Positions 1 through 13,225 of a stretch of 64,000 nt of DNA are shown here, piece by piece. The stretch is from Solanum dulcamara. Taxonomy: Eukaryota > Streptophyta > Magnoliopsida > Solanales > Solanaceae. Made by a program: the position numbers and the translations under genes. The notes beneath the pieces are model-generated. The model did no database searches and was not told the DNA's origin. It was given only the letters and a program-made list of their open reading frames with translations. The stretch spans positions 75,624,144-75,688,143 of the forward strand of contig NC_077244.1 in assembly GCF_947179165.1 (NCBI RefSeq), given 5' to 3'. Within the stretch, counting starts at the first letter, position 1, and each line of letters opens with the position of its first letter.

Positions 1-399
1 GATTTCTTCTCCACATAAATTTAACTGATCTATAATTCTAAACAAGACAGAATTATATTCAGTTATATTTTTGAAATTCATTAATCTCAGATTTAGGCAA
101 TCATGACGTGCATGTGGAAGGATGACCAACTTTAGGTGGTCATATCTTTGTTTAAGATTCTTTCACAATTTAAGAGAATCCTTTAATGTAAGATACTGTA
201 ATTTTAATCGCTCGTCAAGATGGTGGCGGAGAAATATCATGGTTTTAGCACGGTCTTGACTAAATGTCGTATTGTCATCTTTGATGATGTTTGTCAGACA
301 CATCGATTCTAGATGTATTTCGGCATCTAGTGCCCATGATGAGTAACATTTTTCATATATGTCAAGAGCAACAAATTCAAGTTTAGAAATATTAGACAT
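1..399 (-). pseudogene. Ty1/copia retrotransposon gag fragment (UBN2-type), broken
   Basis: On the reverse strand a 78-codon open stretch begins at an ATG at 397-399 and reads like the N-terminal Gag domain of plant Ty1/copia elements (KLEFVALDI near the start, then WALDAEIHLESM, then AKTMIFLRHHLDE). The frame hits a TGA just after KDSLKL, where the family normally has Trp. The same frame then continues to the window edge (LKQRYDHLKLV, then FKNITEYNSVLFRI). The break is therefore a single nonsense change in an otherwise readable gag. The fragment runs off the left edge, so protease and polymerase regions, if present, lie outside the window. Family assignment is from remembered Gag patterns; the stop is seen directly. 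Confidence 0.75.
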
Positions 400-909
400 T
401 TTAAGAAAATAAAATTCTTACTCCTTTTGTTACTTTCTTAAATATATAGCTCAAAGCGATGGAGGCTCGTGCTTATAATGTGTTATAAAATAAATTAACT
501 TAGAAATTTATTAAGAAAAAGAGATAGTAAGAGAATGAGAGAATTGAGAGGATAGAGAGAATTTCTTATGTTTCTTTTCATTCTGTGCGCTGCCTTATTT
601 ATAGATAAAAAATAATAATTGAGGGAGGGGACAACACGTGAAAAAAAGAAAAGAAAAAAAAGCAAAGAAATGAAGAGAAAAAAATAAAAAAAGAAAAGAA
701 CATAGGGACATCCACTTTCTTTGAAAAAAAAGCAAAGAAATGAAGAGAAAAAAAATAAAAAAAGAAAAGAACATAGGGACATCCACTTTCTTTGAGAACA
801 ACACCTTTAATTTGTATGTCCAATTTTGGGTCATGAATGTTGGTCTCATGTCATATAAAATTAAGCATTAATCCTAACTCATACCCTAGAACTTAGGAGG
901 AGATTGTCA
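400..909 (-). mobile_element. Probable leader and LTR of the same copia element
   Basis: Upstream of the gag ATG on the reverse strand there is a short leader with an ATAACACATTATAAGCACGA stretch, like the LTR/PBS junction of many plant copia elements, and a CTATAAATAAGG box at about 596-607 that could be the LTR promoter. A possible LTR start (TGACAATCTCC, reverse strand) lies at about 909. The boundaries are estimates, because the matching second LTR is outside the window. Confidence 0.45.
654..795. repeat. Two-copy 70/71-bp tandem repeat
   Basis: The block starting with AGCAAAGAAATGAAGAG at 661 recurs at 731, and both copies end with ACATCCACTTTCTTTGA. The copies differ by one A in a homopolymer. 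It lies in the presumed LTR of the copia fragment and makes spurious Phe-rich reverse-strand ORFs. Confidence 0.9.
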
Positions 910-1796
910 AACTCTTTCATGTAAAAAAATCATTCATCTAATCAACCATCATTTTTTCATTTTGAAAACTAATCAAATCCACTTTTCTTAAATGGGCCCC
1001 TATAAATCCACTTTTTAATTTGACCAGATGTTACACTAATTATACGAAAGTTTTTTTTTTTTAATACAATTAGCCAAATGTATAATGTCTAGACCAAAAT
1101 AAAATAAAGTTATAGTGCGATTATTTTTGCTTTGGTTTCTAACGACTCTAGTGAAGAACGGGCATCAATTATGAAAATGAATAGTGCATTTGAAAATGCA
1201 TTAAAAGTTGACAGAATTCACATGCAGACAAGTGGAGGAAACAGAAAATCAATATAGGGCCACGGTTAAAATATATTTGTTCGTTTTAAATTAGTCATAG
1301 GATTTCCTTTTTTATTTACTTTTTAAAAATATGAATTAAGATGAAAAATTATTAATGTTATTTTGCACTTTCAATTACAAATAAATTGAGATAATTTTTT
1401 TAAAATTACGATACATAATTTACACGGAACTAGTATTAATTTTTACTCCTCTTAACAAAGATATCTAACCATTTTCACTATAACCATATTTCGTTAAGTT
1501 ACCTTTTATTTCTTTGTTAAACTTTTTATTAAGAAAGATTACGACTTCACTAATTGAAGTAGTAAAAGTTGATTAAAAAGAGTATAATTTTTTATTTTTT
1601 ATTTTGTTGAGAAACAAATCGTATATATTATTGAGAATTTTAAAACAGTTAGCCGCAAAATTCGAACTGGTCCAGTTTGTCCCTTTCCTATATCACCTCC
1701 CCGCCGTTTCTTTCCCCAAACTTAACCACTTTTCATTTTATCAAACTAAACTTTCCAATTTTGGTTAATCGAAGAGAGAAATTATTATTTGAATTG
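910..1796. other. Intergenic AT-rich DNA, 5' flank of the ABCG gene
   Basis: I see no gene or clear transposon here. It should contain the promoter and 5' UTR of the transporter gene that begins at 1816, but no single convincing TATA element stands out. Confidence 0.5.
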
Positions 1797-2060
1797 ATGG
1801 TCATTTTGATGAAAAATGTGCAGACGAAAACAATGGAATCCCATCTTTCTCTGCTTTGTGATTTTGGTTTTCATGGCGAATTTCGGTGCTGGGCAGCAGA
1901 CTACCAGCAACAATTCCATGGGGATGCAGCTCGTCAAGGGAGTTCTCGCATCACGCGTCAAAAATTTGACAACCGTTATGACAAAAAATATGAAAGGACA
2001 ATTGGATTTTTGTATCGAAAATGTGTAAGTCATTACTATATCTTTTTTTTTTCCTTATAA
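1797..2060 (+). promoter_or_regulatory. Overlapping out-of-frame upstream ATG in the ABCG leader
   Basis: An ATG at 1797 opens a frame that overlaps the transporter start at 1816 in another frame and stays open through exon 1. If the transcript begins upstream of 1797, scanning ribosomes meet this ATG first, which would lower translation of the main frame. The 5' end of the transcript is unknown. Confidence 0.35.
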
Positions 2061-5000
2061 ATGAACGTAACTATTTGTAGATGCATAATTTGGGATCCAT
2101 TAGGGGATTGGAAGAAGGGGAAATCGAACCCTCACCAATCCTGGTACATTAGTAGTGGCCGGCTATATGAATTCTCAGTATATATTTTTTTGTCAATACT
2201 GAAAATTGATTATTTTTTTTATGATAGTAGCAGAAATAATAATGCTGTGATTCATATGTAGTGTCACAAAGAGGTTCTTCTGCTCCTCTGTTATTAACAA
2301 GGAAAAACATACCGAATGAGTAAAGACAGTTGTGATTCTACCAATAATCTTGTCGTATAGGGGAATGGGATTTTTTTTCTTCTCCTAAAATTTGTTTCAT
2401 TTTTGTGATGGTGTTTGGATTTGATGATTCAAATATATGGACGGTTACAATTAGGTCTCAGTTGATAACGTGTGATTATGTTACAGAGACGCTGAGTGGG
2501 ATGCTGCTTTCAATTTCTCCGATAACTCAGATTTTTTGCAAGGGTGTCTTAAACAGACAAAAGGTATGACGTGCTGGATATAGTTCTCTGAGACACTTAT
2601 CTTTTCTACTTGGAAATCCGCTTCTCTATCTGTATTACCTTTAAAATCTTGCAGAATGATGTTACTATATAGAATTATTGTCTCTGATTGACCAAGTACG
2701 TAGATAATATGCCTTTTCTTTTTACGTAATTTGAATAATAGATTTACTTTTTCGTGACTAATCATCAATTTCTTCGATGCAATAGAGCTGTTAGTTGTAT
2801 AAAAGCTCCCTTCTAGTCTTTCTGTCTTTATATTCACAATGTCTTTGGTGGCCTGATAGGGGATGTTCAGCAGCGCTTGTGTACGGCATCAGAAATAAAG
2901 TTCTACTCTACTAGTTTACTGGAAGCTACGGATGAAAGTGACGCTGCAAGAAGTTCCAATTACCTGAAACCAAACAAGAACTGTAATCTATCATCATGGA
3001 TTTCTGGATGTGAGCCAGGATGGGCTTGTAGTGCTGGAAAAGACACGAAAGTTGACTTTGAAAATGAGAAGGAAATCCCATCTAGAACTCTAGATTGTCA
3101 ATCTTGTTGTGAAGGCTTCTTCTGTCCACATGGTCTAACCTGCATGATACGTAAGTATCTGGATTCTGGAAGTTAACAATGACTGACAAGCTTACAGTTG
3201 TTGAAAACTTGTTTGTTATCTGGAATAATTATTTGTCTCAAATCAGTTGATAAGCAAACAAAATTTTAGAATAGCTCAAAAAATTTGATTGTTTTTTCTT
3301 GAGCTGCTTGGGTTCATTTGCTGTCTCTAAGGTCCAACAGCAAGCTGTGATTTTTGTTAGACCTTTCTGATTATTCTCTTTCTTTACCTTTTATTCGTTT
3401 GTTTGTTTGGTTTGGTTTTCCAATTATTTAGCTCGAAGCAGTTGATAGCAAACCACAACCTAGTATTGCTTAAAAGACAAGCCCATATATAAATATATTT
3501 AATTTTCATCTTGAGCTGCTTTCTGCATTTGTTTGCTCTAACAATTAATTAGAATCTCTGAAATTTAGTATACCTTTTGATCGTTATACTTCTTTCCCTC
3601 TTGTTGATTTGTCTTTTTTTGGTTTTCCTTTTCTTCCCTTGAAGCCTGCCCGATGGGTGCTTATTGCCCTCTTGCAAAACTCAACACGACCACTGGTATA
3701 TGTGATCCGTAAGTTTCGTATTTCCTGCTGGAGTTGTCATTATTATTATTATTCTTTTTACCTAGACAAACATACATTCACTTTTTTGGCCTGATATTAC
3801 TGCCTAAAAATATGCAGCTACCGCTATCAACTTCCCTTTGATAAGCCCAATCATACTTGTGGTGGAGCAGAAACGTGGGCTGATTTTATGAGTGCTACTG
3901 AACTTTTTTGTTCAGCAGGATTTTACTGTCCAACAACTGTCCAGAAGATTCCTTGCAATAAAGGGTATTTATTTTTCTCCCAAAAAAATAGCTCATTTGC
4001 TTCTCCTGCAAGTTTAGGCAGCGGAATGCAGGATGTGTTCTGTTGCATTTTGTGCATCTTTTTGCTCATAATCATAATCTCATGCTAATCCCATTTACTC
4101 ACCTACAACTAATTTATGTGTTTTTCAGACATTACTGCAGAGCTGGTTCAACAGAACAAACAAGTAAGTCTATCTCTTGAATAACAGTCAGCTGTAATTT
4201 AATTATAGAGTTTTTTCTTATCTTTTTGGTTGCTTATTTATATATGAATGTCAGAAAATGAATCAAGTTTGATGCTTCTAGACATATAGTACCGGTGAAA
4301 ATCTCTTCCCGTTTGTTGTCTCATTTCACAACATATTTCTGATTTTTTTTTAAAAAAGAACAAAAACATCCAATATTGTTGAGTAGTATGCAGCTTGTTA
4401 GCTCCAACTGAAATAAAGTTAGAGGAATTCTTGGATACTCAATTACAAATTAGGCATGTTGTCATCTCAATAATTGTCTTTCCTTAATCTGTTGTCTACC
4501 ATTGCAATAAGATCAAATAAATTGAAGATATAATAATAATCTAAGTTGCTCGGACTCGGGTGTCCGAGACGGATGCGAATCCGTGAGTCGGATTCGGCAA
4601 AATCTAAATTTTAAGATTCGGGGATAAAAATTCGAGTATGGATAGGGGTGCGGGGATTCGGCTAAAAATATTCAATATTATAAAAAAATATAGTAATATA
4701 GTTATAAAGATAAAGATATTCTTTCCCTCAGAAAAGAAAAAGAAAGTCATTCAAGACCTTCCACCAACTCTACTTATAGATCATTGCTACTGTCTACCAT
4801 AAGTCGGATTACAACCACTTGAATATTTAGCATCTGTTTGACTTGAAACATGAATCTTTAGCTTGAAACATGACGCAACAAATATTGACCAAGAGGAAAA
4901 GTATCTTGGTCAAAGTATTTGATGATGGTCGACCAAATCCCACAAGTATCCCGCACCCGTCTGATGTGTCTGATGTGGGTTGTCCATGGACTCTTGGTCA

Positions 5001-8000
5001 AAGTATCCGATGTGGGTTGACCGAATCCCACACGTACCCGCACCCGTCTCGTGTCGACACAAGTGCAGCAGCAAAAATAAAGAGTCCGCGCAACTTAGAT
5101 AATAATGGCTGGAAAGATCCAGGAAATGTCAGGATGTGAAAAAAAAATTGATCTGTTTTGCGCACTGTAACAACTTGCTTCAAATTTCTTTCTTCTGATA
5201 GGATGGTTTATTTGAGTTGCTTGAGCTGTTGTGGAGTGAGACTATTATCTTGTTGACTTGCTTTGAAACATATATTATTTTAACTTCAAGACAATACTAC
5301 ATGTTTTTGCTGCTGCATATACTGTTGACAAAATGGATGTATATTAAGTAAGAATCTTTGCATGTGATATTTTGTTACTTGAACATGCCAAATGATAAAA
5401 AAAATGCATAACAATTATTATTCACACGCAGGCTGCTATAGATTTGCAACTTGTGAACGTCAGACAGCAAACCAAAATATCACTTTTTATGGTCTCATGT
5501 TTTTTGTAAGTCATTATTTCATTCTTAAGGTTTCTAACAGGGACTATCCATTTAATTGTTATGCTTATGAAAATTTTGCTCTTGAGTGCTCCTTATATAG
5601 GAGTTATAGAGTATATACTAGAGTGCTCCTCATATAGGAGTTTAGGCTACCAGAAGTAAGGTAAGTTAGGCTAAATGAATTAGGGAAAGTTACCTAATAC
5701 TGAGGTTTCTAACTATCACATAATTTGAATGAATATTCAACACTATTACCTAGATGTACTCTAAGACCTTGACTTTCAACAGAATCAATGTTTGACCTTT
5801 TAGTTTCTTGGTGATTTATCAGAGGACTTGTCCTTGATCTCCTAGTCACCAACTATGAATACAAAATTTAGTACATATTTCATTATATTACTGACATTCA
5901 GACTAAATTAACTGAACCATGTGAGTATAGAGTTGTTTGGGCCTGGTAATATGCAATGGATGTCTATTCTGTAATTTGAAAGTTTTGTGTTTATGGAACT
6001 TTGAAACGTTCTCTTAAGTAATTATCTTACAGATTCTCCTTTTATCTAAAAAAAATGCTGTATCCTTAGATTTGCATACATTTTCATTCTGTAGAGATAT
6101 TGGATTTCTAATGCATATGATTTTCTGTTCAAGCATTTTGCTACAATTAAAGATGCACATATTTGTTATTTATACAGACGTAAGATTCAGATTTTACACG
6201 TAAGTTTCTCAACTGGTTTTTTCATTTTCAATAGGGTGCAATCATGCTTGTACTTCTTATTATATACAACTGTTCTGACCAAGTTCTGAGCAGTAGAGAA
6301 CGAAAACAAGCCAAGTCAAGAGAAGCCGGTGCAAGAAGTGCAAGGGAAAGTGCTCAGGCACAAAACAAATGGAAATCTAACCTTGCTAGCATGGGGTCTC
6401 AATTGTCGAAGACATTCTCCCGTAGAAAGTCAACAAGGCAGGACATGCAGAAGGATAGTGATCAAACTGGACCTGGTAAAGATTCTGGCTTGCCCTTGCC
6501 CCCAGGTATGTCTCAGGCAAAAGCAAAGAAGCAACACAACCTCAACAAGATGATCAATGAATCTGAAGAGAGCCAGCCTGATAGTGAAGGTTCCAACATT
6601 GAAACTGGGGATAAAAAGTTCAAAAAGGACAAGGGTAAACAATTACATTCAAGGACTCAAATTTTTAGATATGCATATGGACAAATCGAGAAAGAAAAAG
6701 CTATGCAGGAGCAGAACAAAGATATGACGTTTTCTGGAGTAATCAACATGGCAAGTGAGTTTCAGATAAGGCCCAGGCCTCCTATTGAGGTTCACTTTAA
6801 AGATTTGACACTTACTTTGAAGGGGAAAAACAAGCATCTGTTGAGGTGTGTAACAGGGACATTATCACCTGGCCGTGTTTCTGCTGTTATGGGTCCATCT
6901 GGTGCTGGAAAGACAACATTTCTATCTGCATTGACTGGAAAAGCTGCAGCAGGGTGTACTACAACTGGTTCGATTCTCATAAATGGAAAGTCTGACTCTA
7001 TTCAGTCATACAAGAAAGTTATTGGCTATGTTCCTCAAGATGATATAGTGCATGGAAATTTGACAGTGGAGGAGAATCTTTGGTTTAGTGCTCGGTGCAG
7101 GTATGCCACAATAGCTTTTTTACTATTTACCTAAAGCTTAATTAGTTATTGCTGACTTAATATCTTCCAAAAAGCCATATACTCTAAACGTAAAGCGGTC
7201 CTCGATTTCAAGCTGAATTGTGAATCTTTGACTTATATGAATAGTTTATTTAGAATTTGATTTTGTTGTCCTTATGTTCTGAAAAATATGTTTGCGAGTT
7301 ACAAAAGTTCAATTCTGTCTTTTTGCATGTTTCTTCATATCATGGGTCTGCTATTTCAGAGGTTATGGAGTCCAGTAATTTGGTGTTTCCAAAAGTTATT
7401 CTTTCTTTGTTCTAATTATTGGATTTCTGCATGATACTTGCGGTTATTTTAAAAGAAACGCTCAGATACTCGTTAACACCATGTTTTGCAATGCATTTTT
7501 AGAAAGTATCCATTTCAAGTGTCTGAAATCTATACACTTCACAGTATTTGAAAAAATATTAGGAAACAAAAAACTAAGTAGCTCTTATTATCTGGAACAG
7601 AGTTCTTGCTTCTTGTTTCTTTTTGTTGCAGTTACCTTTCTAGTTTTCCACCAATAGCTTCACATTAGTTCTTATCTGCTCGTCAATGTTGAATCGTTCT
7701 TCCAGATTGGCTGCTGATTTGGCAAAACCAGAAAAGGTTTTAGTTGTTGAAAGAGTCATAGAGTCCCTAGGATTGCAACAGGTGAGAGATTCTCTTGTGG
7801 GGACAGTGGAGAAGCGAGGCATCTCTGGGGGTCAGAGGAAGCGAGTAAATGTTGGGCTTGAAATGGTTATAGAACCTTCTTTGTTAATTTTGGATGAGCC
7901 AACTTCTGGTCTGGATAGCTCGTCATCTCAGTTATTGCTTAGAGCACTTCGACGTGAAGCTCTTGAAGGAGTGAATATATGCATGGTGGTTCATCAACCA

Positions 8001-10539
8001 AGGTATTCTTTGCAATCATAGTTTCTTCTCTTCGGTCTTCTAATCAAAATGCTATTTGTACTATATATTGGAATGTCCTCCCATATAACAACCGAAATAT
8101 TTGCTCCGGAACCCTGAAGCATGGTAGGGAAGAGGTTTCCAGCAGTCTTACCAAAAGGAATTTGTAATCTGTTCCTACATTATGGAAGAACATTCTGATT
8201 TTGGGTCTCATTTTAAGGACTTCTTTATCAGTCCTGTTTCTAGACAGCTAGAATTAAGAGAATAACATATCTATAGCTAGATTTCCTCACAAATTCATCC
8301 CTTAATTTCACATTCACATATAAAATCCTTGTCGCTTTTTGTTTGCAGAAGAAATAGAATAAATTATATTTAGCTAGATTTAGTAAAAGATAGCTGTTTG
8401 TTAATTTCTGATCGCTGTCCTTGATTTATTAGATTAATTGTGTTAGCCAAAGTTATACTCTCCTTGCAGTAAATGACAGAAAATCTCTTGTTTCAGCTAT
8501 TCTTTGTTTAGGATGTTTGACGATTTTATACTTCTAGCCAAGGGTGGCCTTACAGCGTACCATGGGCCAGTGTCAAAAGTTGAAGAGTACTTTTCAGGAA
8601 TTGGAATCAACATCCCAGATCGTGTTAATCCTCCAGATCACTTCATTGATATTTTAGAGGGAATTTATAAACTTCCAGCAAGTATAGGAGTAAGTTATAA
8701 AGATCTTCCTCTTAAATGGATGCTTCATAATGGTTACCAAGTACCAACAGACATGCTAGGTTCCTCGGGATCAGCAGCTTCTTCGGCTGGTGATAATTCA
8801 GCTCATGGAGGAAGCTTGGCAGCTGTTGGTCCTGAACAATCTTTTGCAGGAGAGCTGTGGTCGGATGTCAAATCCAATGTTGAACAGAAGAAGGACCATA
8901 TACAGCACAGACTTTTGGCGTCTAAGGACTTGTCGAACCGAAAAACAGCTGGTTACCTCCTCCAATATAGATATTTCCTTGGAAGGTACGACTGGCTCCT
9001 TTCATTTCCAATACTATACTTTTTATTTATTCATTGATATGTGCTAGCAAGTTATTTGTTTTGTTCGTTCTTCAGTTCCTGTGTTAGAATATTTTGAATC
9101 TGTCCATTTTGCTTTCCCATAGTTATGACTATACATATATTTATATAGTTGCTAACTTGCCCAAGAGCCTGACAAGCAGATTTGAGGTATTTAGTCATAG
9201 TTTATGAGGAAAATATGTGCACAGTATGTTCTTTACTTTATGAATATTTCAAGTTTGTGATATTCCATGAATGGCATCCACTAACAATTTAGTACTGTAT
9301 ATTAGTCAGACTCGGCAAGCAGCGACTGCGGGAAGCGAGGATACAGTCAGTCGATTATCTTATACTATTACTTGCTGGGATCTGTTTAGGAACACTTGCT
9401 AAAGTGAGCGATGAAAGCTTTGGAGCACAGGGTTACCTTTATACAGTCATTGCAGTTTGTAAGTTAAAACTTTGGAACAGCTGTGTATATAAGTTCCTTT
9501 CGCTTGATGTTACCCCATTCATTATGAAAAGTTTTTAACTGGCAATCCTGAAACTAGCAATTTTCTTATGTGCTAAAATCTTGTTCTGATCTAACATAAT
9601 GTTTATTCTTGACTTCCAGCTCTCCTCGGCAAGATTGCAGCATTGAGGTCATTTGCTCTAGACAAAGTATACTATTGGAGAGAGAGTGCATCCGGCATGA
9701 GCAGCTTGGCTTACTTTATGGCCAAGGATACGCTTGACCATTTCAATACAATTGTAAAGCCTGCTGTTTATCTATCAATGTTCTATTTCTTCAATAATCC
9801 AAGATCCACCATTTGGGATAATTACCTCGTCTTGCTTTGTCTCACATACTGCGTTACGGGAATAGCTTATGCTTTGGCCATCTACTTTGAACCTGGTCCA
9901 GCCCAACTGGTGGGTTTTTGAACTTAAATGGTTATATAATGTGAACTCTTTACTGTGATTCTATACTTACAAATTAATTTTGTCTGTCCAGTGGTCGGTG
10001 TTGGTACCAGTTGTTTTGACTCTCGTTGCAAACCAGGACGGTGACCCACTTATCGTACAGATAGGAAATTATTGCTATCCTAAGTGGGCTTTGGAAGCAT
10101 TTTTGCTTGCAACAGCTAGAAGGTTCGGTGCATTCTCTCTCTCTTTGTATCCAATATGTCGAAATGGTTTATTTCTTTAATGCTTTAGAGTTGTCTTGCC
10201 TGGCATGATAAATTCCTGCTAGGCTTACACTTAGCTTGTCATCAACCATCTGGCATTCAGAATCAAATGCATCTGGTCTCTGGCATTAAAAATGTTCTTA
10301 AAGCTGAGTCTGGACAATGTTAAAGAAGTTGTTCATGCGTCAAGTTCCTATTCTTTTTTATTATTATTTATTTTGCTTCCAGGTACTCTGGTGTGTGGTT
10401 GATCTCACGATGTGGTTTACTAAAGACAAGGCACTATGATCTTGGTGACTGGTATCCTTGCTTGGTAAAGCTCATCCTTGTGGGCTTTCTGAGCCGTTGC
10501 GTGGCATTCTTCTGTTTGGTGATGTTCCAGAAAAAATAA
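1816..10539 (+). CDS. ABC transporter G family half transporter, ABCG24/28 type
   Basis: Fourteen exons: 1816-2024, 2487-2563, 2860-3150, 3645-3708, 3818-3964, 4129-4163, 5432-5505, 6235-7100, 7706-8002, 8497-8985, 9310-9458, 9620-9909, 9992-10122 and 10383-10539. They sum to 3,276 nt (1,091 aa), close to the roughly 1,100 residues usual for this plant clade. The start is supported by an in-frame TGA two codons upstream and by a signal-peptide-like N-terminus ([16 protein letters not shown]). A Cys-rich extracellular region (exons 3-7) follows, then a first membrane segment at about 301-312 ([12 protein letters not shown]) and a basic cytosolic linker. The ATPase domain has Walker [10 protein letters not shown] (519-527), signature ISGGQRKR (627-634) and Walker [13 protein letters not shown] (647-658), all intact. 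The last roughly 170 residues are membrane-spanning. It should export an unidentified, probably lipidic or hydrophobic, substrate as a dimer; the substrate cannot be read from sequence. Intron 6 carries a TIR element. Confidence 0.93.
4541..5098. mobile_element. 558-bp TIR element with 8-bp TSD inside ABCG intron 6
   Basis: The left end CTAAGTTGCTCGGACTC is matched by the reverse complement of the right end (CTAAGTTGCGCGGACTC), one mismatch in 17. Both sides are flanked by ATAATAAT (4533-4540 and 5099-5106), an 8-bp target duplication. No transposase is present. The 8-bp duplication suggests a hAT-type non-autonomous element, although the terminal bases are not the usual hAT ones. Internal ORFs around 4858-5183 are not genes. 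Confidence 0.85.
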
Positions 10540-12753
10540 GTCATCGCTGTTCTCTTGCTTCATTGCTTGGAATTCCAGCACAATCATGGTAAAATGCAGG
10601 TTTGCAGACTCAACTAACAAAATGTTGTCAAAAACCATTTCTACAAGAACTTCCTTAAATCCACAGTGTAAATGCAGTAAAAATGGTCTGTGGTGGCTAC
10701 TGATGTCAACAATTTTGGCAGAAATGTAAATGTACATATGTGTTAATTTTAGTTTCTCTGGAAGTGTTACGTTGCTTCCTGAATCCTGTAATTAGCTATG
10801 ACCCTTCAAGAGAAATGGCAGAATGCCATCTTGACTACTCTACTAATTTTTTTTTTCATATCCTTTGAAAGTTGACAAGGAGATCATTGTTCAAACTACT
10901 GCTCAGAAATTAGAGGGACAAAGGTACCAAAATGTTAATTGTGAATTCTTGAAATGCTATAGTTAATAATGTCAGAGTTGGGGGTTTTGCAAAAAAAATT
11001 TTGGTATCCGGTCGGTACCCTTTATACCTTATATTAAATTTTGATTAAATTCGAATTCCCGTTGAAAAATTATACTCCCTATCAAAGACAACTTTGAATC
11101 AGGTGACTCGAACTCCTCTACTTAAGAATATTTTATATTTATATCCCCGTTACCTACATGTGTTACAAGGTCAAATGTAGACCACTCGTGGGGTTTGAAA
11201 AGTTTTTTTTTTTTTTTTTTTTTTTTGATTTAACTGATTTCTTTTTTTGACTAGTGAGTTTCTTTGGTCAGCAACTTTTGTAAATCTATCATTATGCCAT
11301 AATTATAAAAGTCCAAGTGTGCATCCACTTTCTTTATTTGGCCCATAAGATTTAGAAGACATTATTAGATGGAGGTAAAAATGAAGGGAGAAATGAAACA
11401 CATCATCAAGTGGGTTATCGTAGACATAAACAATTTATTGGATATGGGAATCTATGAGATAAGTTTAATTCATGATTTTTAAATTTGAAAGTTCATTATG
11501 AATTATAATTTTTCGAGACTATTTCTCATCTAAACCTTAACTTATAACTATTTAAAAAACGGGATATATATAGTCTATTGAACAGACATCTTAAAAATCT
11601 TATAAACTTTTAAAATATTTACAAATGGATTCTTTTAAAGATAAAGTGATTAAGAGACACTCTTTCTCAAGATGAACTGAAAGTTCGATTAGACACTTCT
11701 TGACAAACTTTTCAAAGAATGCATTTGTTGGGTACCCATTGCCCACTTTTTTGCTGTTAATTTCTTTTTGGTCAAAGGGTTAGCAGGAAGAACCTCTTGT
11801 CCTTTTTAAATCATTTAATGACATATAGCACTTTTAAACGATTTTGTCAACATGATATAGTTGACAAAATTGGAATTAAAATCTCACTGCAACTTTTTTA
11901 GTGAATTGAGTTTAATCCGTAAATTTTTTAAATTATTTTATTTTGTTTTGTATAATATTTTTTTTTATTTTCAATTCGCCCCTTTCTGCAAAATAATTTT
12001 TTTTCGTTTTCAATTCATCCCGCATAGATTTTTATGTTTTTTTTAATTGAGTTTGATATAAAAAAATTCATAATTTTTTATTATTTTTTGCTAATTAACA
12101 TCCCCACAGCTAATTACTTGTTTCTAGTTAATATTTCAACAATTATTTCTTAATCACTAATTAACTCTATTAACATTTATCTAGTTTAAATTTTTTTAAA
12201 AAGAGTTAAAATTAAAGTCAAAGTTTAATATAAAAAATTTATATCTTTGATTTTACTAATTACAAAAATTTAATTTTCTTCGAATTCCTATTTGATACTT
12301 TAAACCCGCAATCTGCCCCTGCATTAATTTTGATAATAATTACTTCAATCCGCTCCGCATGAGGCCCTGCATTCACCTAACTCTAAATCCTCTCCGCCCC
12401 GCCTATATTTAAATCTGCTCCATACCCATCCCGCCCAATTGTCATCATATAGTTTTCCGTGGTCAAAGTATTGCTTCTCTCTCTCTCTCTTAATTTGTAG
12501 TGTTCCAGAAAACTGTTTGGCGTAACAAATTGTAAGTTTGGCGTAATTCAGACTCATGTAAAATACTACTTCCTTAATTCCTCTATGTTAACTAGTAGTA
12601 AAAAACAAGTGTTACTTCTTACTTGCCATTGTTATCTTTAATCATTTCGAGAGATTTTTCATATGCCAATAAAGTTTATTTAAAGACAATATCTTACACG
12701 TAAATATAATACAAACCACAAAGTTTTTAATAAGTCAAACTACAATTTTGAAA
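10540..12753. other. Intergenic: ABCG 3' UTR and AT-rich DNA
   Basis: The first few hundred bases are presumably the transporter 3' UTR. A 20-plus base T run lies at about 11202-11226, and (CT)n at about 12476-12490. I see no supportable gene. Confidence 0.5.
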
Positions 12754-13225
12754 GGCAAAATATGCCTCTAAATTTGACTTTAAATTTTAAGTATGACATT
12801 CAACTTTTATAATATACATATAGACATTTTAACTATTTATTTCTTAAGCAAAAAATCACGTGAATCCAACCTGGCAAAACACATGATCGGAATGCAATTC
12901 AAGTGCGTCAGGTGTAATTTTTTAGGCCCAAAATAGTAAAAAACGAAGCAAAAATGACAATTTTACCCTTAATGAATCCTTTTTCTTTAATTTCTTTTTT
13001 CTCAAAATTATAAAATAATTATAATTTTTTTCATTATGTGGCAGCCATTAAGTGGCTCAAAAATCTACGTGGGAGCATTTATATATAATGCATTTTGGTT
13101 GTTGGATTCACGTGCTTTTTTTTATAAAAAATAAATAATTAAAGTGCCTATTTATGCACTATAAAAATTGAAGATCATATTTAAAATTTGAAGTCAAATT
13201 TTGAAACCAATTTATGTATTATGCT
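12754..13225. mobile_element. 472-bp Mutator-type MITE, 9-bp TSD
   Basis: The element begins GGCAAAATATGCCTCTAAAT and ends ATTTATGTATTATGCT. Its two arms are long inverted repeats (for example AATTTGACTTTAAATTTTAA near 12770 against TTAAAATTTGAAGTCAAATT near 13180). It is flanked by ATTTTGAAA at 12745-12753 and 13226-13234, a perfect 9-bp duplication typical of Mutator-like insertion. A second member of the same end type lies at 35464-35772. Confidence 0.8.

Noticed and set aside
495..849. Phe/Leu-rich reverse-strand ORFs
   Set aside because: They are translations of the A-rich 70-bp tandem repeat in three frames; no protein-like composition.
1677..2060. 127-codon ORF at the start of the ABCG gene
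   Set aside because: It runs across the real exon 1 in another frame and has no ATG before 1797; the in-frame signal-peptide ORF at 1816 continues correctly through 14 exons.
4858..5183. ORFs inside ABCG intron 6
   Set aside because: They lie within or across the end of the TIR element and overlap each other on both strands.
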